Source: an uncultured Clostridia bacterium
GTDB taxonomy: Bacteria > Bacillota > Clostridia > Christensenellales > Borkfalkiaceae
NCBI GenBank assembly: GCA_905235815.1
Contig: CAJOMT010000046.1
Coordinates: 1-9,354, forward strand
Length of the DNA stretch: 9,354 nt
Direction: 5' to 3'
Positions 7,174-9,354 of the stretch are shown piece by piece. The notes beneath the pieces were generated by a model that saw nothing but the letters and a program-made list of their open reading frames with translations, was not told where the DNA came from and did not search any database. The position numbers were made by a program, and so were the translations under genes. The stretch's first letter is position 1. Each line of letters begins with the position of its first letter.

Positions 7174-7253
7174 TATAAATTCAACACTTCTTGGAAATAA
7201 AGTTTTATTCCCGAATGGATTTTTAGTATAAATTCAACACTTCTTGGAAATAA
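7145..7253. repeat. Tandem duplication of about 54 bp at the 3' end of the radical SAM gene
   Basis: Copy 1 begins at 7145, and copy 2 begins at 7199 and ends with GGAAATAA at 7253. The copies are identical except that copy 2 has GG where copy 1 has GGG (near 7164), a one-base loss. Copy 1 covers the last nine codons and the TAG stop of the radical SAM gene plus 27 bp of spacer. Copy 2 is non-coding and sits just before the ribosome site of the next gene. Each copy contains TATAAA (7174-7179 and 7227-7232), which could be a -10 element, but neither has a good -35. Confidence 0.93.
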
Positions 7254-7258
7254 TCAAG

Positions 7259-7266
7259 CCAAGGAG
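7259..7266 (+). promoter_or_regulatory. Ribosome binding site that fixes the start of the ferritin-like gene
   Basis: CCAAGGAG at 7259-7266 lies 7 bases before the ATG at 7274. It overrules an in-frame TTG at 7244, which sits inside the duplicated spacer and has no ribosome site of its own. Confidence 0.88.
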
Positions 7267-7273
7267 TTTTTTT

Positions 7274-8557
7274 ATGAATCCATTTGAAGAAAAAGCAAAA
7301 AACGTTGACGAATATCTTTCAAGTCTGAAAGATCTCTACCCCGTTCCCTACGATAAAAACGCAGCGGACCCCTATACCAAAACCCGTATTATTCTCGCCG
7401 CCGGCGCAGAATACGAGGCTAATTGGCATTCACACCACGCAATGAGGCATATCGCCGACCCCGATTTAAGACGGGAAATGGCGCTTTGCCGTTTCGTTGA
7501 AAAACAACAACAGCAAAAAATAGCAAATTTAAAGCCTATCGACGAAACTGTACTCGAAACCACTATCGCTTACGAGCAACTCGCCGTTGACTTGACTGCG
7601 GAAATGGCGCAAAAGGAAAAAGATTTCAACGTCAAAAAGGCACTCGATTTCGCTCTTTTGGAGGACTTCGACCACCTTTACCGCTACGCTAACCTACTCG
7701 ATATGGACGAGGGCGTACATGCGGAAAGATTAGTGGGCAAGTATACCGAAATTATGCCGGCACGCCCGACCGTAAACCACCACCGCCACCCGTTCGATAA
7801 CGTCAAAAACGATATTTCGGGCGACCTCGCAAATACGCAGACTGTTTTAAATACCCTTATCATCACCGCCGCCGAGCAACAGACGATGAACTATTATATG
7901 AATAATTCCGCCGCCTATATCAACGACAGAGGCAGACGACTTTATCAGGAAATAGCGCTCGTCGAGGAAGAACACGTTACTCAATACGGCTCTTTGATCG
8001 ATACTTCGCCTACTCTGCTTCAAGGCAGTTTATGGCACGAATATTCGGAGTGCTATATATATTGGTCCAACTATATGACGGAAACCGACGAAAGAATCAA
8101 GGCGCTTTGGGAACAATACTTCGAGGCGGAAGTTTCTCATCTTCTGAAAGCTGCGGAACTGCTGAGGAAATACGAGGGCAAAAATTACGACGAAGTTATT
8201 AAAGATCCCGTATTCCCGGACCCGCTTTCTCTCCACGAAAATATAGAGTACGTAAGGGGAATTCTGAAAGAAACCGTTCAGTTTACAGGGCTTTTGACAG
8301 ACTATGAAAACGTAAACAAATTGCACGCCGACCACAGATTTTTCAAGCACAACGAACTAATGACGACGCCCATTAAAGACGCCGCCTCGCATAGAGTAAT
8401 TATGGACAGAGTTGCGGACTTCGGGGAAGATTACAGATTTGAAACCAAAGAAAACCCGATAAACAAACACCATAACCGCGAACAAGACGACGTCGTCGTC
8501 GGGTTAAAGCCCGATGCGGCGGAAAGCGGAAATTTCCACCCTTTAAAAATGGCTTAA
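7274..8557 (+). CDS. Unrecognised 427-aa protein with ferritin-like di-metal motifs
   Basis: I do not recognise this family by name. The product is soluble, with no signal peptide or membrane segment, mostly helical in look and rich in Glu, Asp, His and Tyr. Three segments each show an acidic residue about 30 positions before an (E/D)xxH motif: Glu101 with Asp131xxHis134, Glu201 with Glu231xxHis234, and Glu256 with Glu286xxHis289. Two such modules make one di-iron or di-manganese site in ferritin-like proteins, including ribonucleotide reductase R2, rubrerythrin and Mn catalase relatives. That resemblance suggests a metal-binding helical bundle, possibly for oxygen or peroxide handling or metal storage. 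This is inference. Extra histidines occur at 52-59, 169-172 and 399-400. A strong AAGGAG fixes the start. No terminator separates it from the radical SAM gene 100 bp upstream, so partial read-through is possible. It ends with tandem TAA TAA before a terminator. Confidence 0.85.
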   Translation: MNPFEEKAKNVDEYLSSLKDLYPVPYDKNAADPYTKTRIILAAGAEYEANWHSHHAMRHIADPDLRREMALCRFVEKQQQQKIANLKPIDETVLETTIAYEQLAVDLTAEMAQKEKDFNVKKALDFALLEDFDHLYRYANLLDMDEGVHAERLVGKYTEIMPARPTVNHHRHPFDNVKNDISGDLANTQTVLNTLIITAAEQQTMNYYMNNSAAYINDRGRRLYQEIALVEEEHVTQYGSLIDTSPTLLQGSLWHEYSECYIYWSNYMTETDERIKALWEQYFEAEVSHLLKAAELLRKYEGKNYDEVIKDPVFPDPLSLHENIEYVRGILKETVQFTGLLTDYENVNKLHADHRFFKHNELMTTPIKDAASHRVIMDRVADFGEDYRFETKENPINKHHNREQDDVVVGLKPDAAESGNFHPLKMA

Positions 8558-8624
8558 TAAATGAGGCTGCCACTCGATATGCGCCGCAGCATTGTCTGTT
8601 GAGATAGACGCATATTACCGCATA
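8558..8624. other. Spacer with no recognised gene
   Basis: I find no convincing coding sequence here. A 7-bp inverted repeat, ATATGCG at 8577-8583 against CGCATAT at 8609-8615 with a 25-base interior, could form a weak hairpin before the terminator. It lacks features of any RNA family I know. Confidence 0.4.
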
Positions 8625-8666
8625 AAAAAACCGAGATTCTTCTTAATTGGAAAATCTCGGTTTTTT
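8625..8666. terminator. Bidirectional intrinsic terminator after the ferritin-like gene
   Basis: A perfect 14-bp inverted repeat (8625-8638 with 8653-8666) has the core CCGAGATT/AATCTCGG flanked by six As and six Ts, around a 14-base loop. T runs follow the stem in both directions. It ends transcription of the ferritin-like gene, about 70 bases after its stop, and equally transcription entering from the minus-strand locus on the right, whose last open stretch ends at 8701. Confidence 0.9.
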
Positions 8667-8700
8667 ATTGCTGTTTTACAGCCCTTTAAAAAGATTATTT

Positions 8701-8904
8701 TTATCTGTTTTTGCAGAACTTAATGCCGAACACTATGCAAACTATCACGGAAACGCTTACTCCGACGATAGAAGCGATGCAAACGTGCAAGCAAACGGTA
8801 ACTATCGCAAATACCGATGCTACAGCAGAGAAACATAAGCCGATAATGCCAAACAGTTTCTTTTGCTTTAATAATAGTCCTGCAAATCGAGATTGAGCTT
8901 CTTG
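8701..8904 (-). pseudogene. Start-less open stretch for a two-helix hydrophobic peptide
   Basis: Between a TGA at 8905-8907 and a TAA at 8701-8703 there are 67 sense codons with no ATG, GTG or TTG before the hydrophobic part. From about 8868 down, the peptide reads LKQKKLFGIIGL and then two membrane-helix-like runs: one of I/L/F/A/V/S, the other beginning VCIASIVGVSVSV. It ends in a basic tail, FCKNR. The basic-then-hydrophobic layout and plausible codons suggest a once-real small membrane protein, or the tail of one, that has lost its start or is reached by frameshifting. It lies -1 relative to the uL15-like stretch just upstream, and a terminator follows about 35 bases after its stop. It could also be chance: hydrophobic antisense stretches do occur. 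The plus strand here shows only an Asn/Thr-rich shadow. Confidence 0.35.
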
Positions 8905-8980
8905 TCAAGCGTGCCTCTGGCTAAAACCTTAACGAAGCCGACGTTTGTCGGAATCAGTTTCTTTGCCCATAAAGCTTGAT
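8868..8980 (-). pseudogene. uL15-like C-terminal fragment, out of frame with the upstream membrane protein
   Basis: Directly after the TAA of the membrane protein (8981-8983), the -1 frame is open to a TAA at 8868-8870 and encodes NQALWAKKLIPTNVGF, then VKVLARGTLDKKL, then NLDLQDYY. The segment VKVL..G.L.KKL resembles the C-terminal part of ribosomal protein uL15 (VKVLGxGELTKKL). It also resembles, as I recall, membrane-anchored Clostridia proteins annotated as uL15 family. It has no start codon, lacks the last 15 or so residues expected for the fold, and lacks most of the domain before it. A single lost base near GAATAAATC would join it in frame to the acidic tail upstream (DGE-I-NQALWAKK). 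I read it as a frameshifted, shortened gene end. Sequencing error or programmed frameshifting are the alternatives. Confidence 0.5.
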
Positions 8981-9354
8981 TTATTCGCCGTCTTCGCTGT
9001 TTTCACTTTCAGCCGCCTCGGAAGCGAGTTCTTCTTCAACGGGTTCGGCGCCTTCTTCGACGGTCGTTTCCTCTTCCGCTTTGTCGCCGTTCGATTTACG
9101 ATTGTTAAGGTAAATAATCAGGTCGGCAGCCCATACGGCAAGCGTTAAGAACGCCAAGACGTACAACACGATGAATTTAGCGTCGAAGTAGTGGCTGGTC
9201 GCCGCAAGCAGCAACGGAAGCCCCGTAACGCTCATTACCTTCGTTCCGCCGTTCTTTTTGTTGTCGTTACGCTTACGGAGAAGCCGTATCAGTACGATTA
9301 TACCTGCAATGAGAAGTATTATCGATATGATAAGGAATACGGTTGATATCGTAT
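8981..9354 (-). CDS. Partial membrane protein with acidic C-terminal tail (5' end beyond window)
   Basis: The frame is open from the right edge to a TAA at 8981-8983, giving 123 visible residues. An internal Met (codon 9233-9235) is not the start, because coding character continues upstream with a clear membrane helix. In order: helix 1 (STVFLIISIILLIAGIIVLI, visible residues about 3-22); a basic loop with RLLRKRNDNKKN; helix 2 around LPLLLAA; helix 3 around FIVLYVLAFLTLAVWAADLI; a basic stretch with NNRKSNGDK; then about 30 residues dominated by Glu. The basic-to-acidic arrangement predicts the tail in the cytoplasm. I cannot assign a function. The acidic tail followed out of frame by a uL15-like segment suggests a member of the membrane-anchored uL15-like family seen in Clostridia, cut short by a frameshift. 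It is transcribed towards the terminator at 8625-8666. Confidence 0.7.
   Translation of the reverse strand, partial: TISTVFLIISIILLIAGIIVLIRLLRKRNDNKKNGGTKVMSVTGLPLLLAATSHYFDAKFIVLYVLAFLTLAVWAADLIIYLNNRKSNGDKAEEETTVEEGAEPVEEELASEAAESENSEDGE

Noticed and set aside
7244..7273. A TTG start for the ferritin-like protein, ten residues upstream
   Set aside because: It has no ribosome site and lies in the duplicated spacer. The AAGGAG at 7261-7266 points to the ATG at 7274.
8577..8615. Inverted repeat ATATGCG/CGCATAT as a small RNA or riboswitch
   Set aside because: A 7-bp stem with a 25-base interior, no conserved RNA motif and no matching upstream promoter.
8711..8896. Plus-strand 61-codon Asn/Thr-rich reading frame
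   Set aside because: It looks like the antisense shadow of the hydrophobic minus-strand stretch, with no ribosome site and no recognisable features.
1..9354. CRISPR array, tRNA genes, insertion sequences or phage attachment sites
   Set aside because: On reading both strands I saw no regularly spaced repeats, cloverleaf segments, transposase-like frames or terminal inverted repeats.

Overview
This window reads as a chromosomal housekeeping segment of a low-to-mid GC bacterium of the Bacillota, most likely an uncultured Clostridia-type lineage. The evidence is the tig-clpP-clpX gene order, an RqcH (NFACT) gene, Shine-Dalgarno sites of the AGGAG type, sigma-A-like promoters, and A/T-rich intergenic spacers. 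I cannot name a genus. I see no CRISPR array, insertion sequence, tRNA or rRNA.

Layout. (1) Positions 1-3166, minus strand: a tight operon tig-clpP-clpX (trigger factor, ClpP peptidase, ClpX unfoldase), with gaps of 16 and 33 bp. Two overlapping promoters lie upstream of tig. (2) Positions 3342-5021, plus strand: rqcH, divergent from tig, followed by a strong bidirectional terminator shared with the convergent metK. (3) Positions 5079-6245, minus strand: metK (S-adenosylmethionine synthetase). (4) Positions 6310-7173, plus strand: a COG1313/PflX-like radical SAM protein, divergent from metK. The two promoters share one -35 heptamer, and both predicted transcripts start at, or one base from, the AUG. 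(5) Positions 7145-7253: a tandem duplication of about 54 bp that copies the end of the radical SAM gene. (6) Positions 7274-8557, plus strand: a 427-aa His/Glu-rich protein I do not recognise, with a ferritin-like pattern of metal-ligand motifs, followed by a bidirectional terminator. (7) Positions 8667-9354, minus strand: the 3' part of a membrane protein gene running in from beyond the right edge. It ends in an acidic tail. Downstream, two further open stretches, each shifted by -1, encode a uL15-like peptide and a two-helix hydrophobic peptide. This looks like an eroded or frameshifted locus.

How the genes fit together. The left half is a protein quality-control neighbourhood. Trigger factor acts on nascent chains. 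RqcH marks stalled chains with C-terminal alanine tails (known for the B. subtilis family member). ClpXP degrades tagged proteins. The middle pairs a SAM producer with a SAM-consuming radical enzyme. The 427-aa protein may be a di-metal protein, but its function is open. The points most worth following up are the predicted leaderless divergent pair, the three-module metal-motif protein, and the broken membrane/uL15-like locus at the right end.
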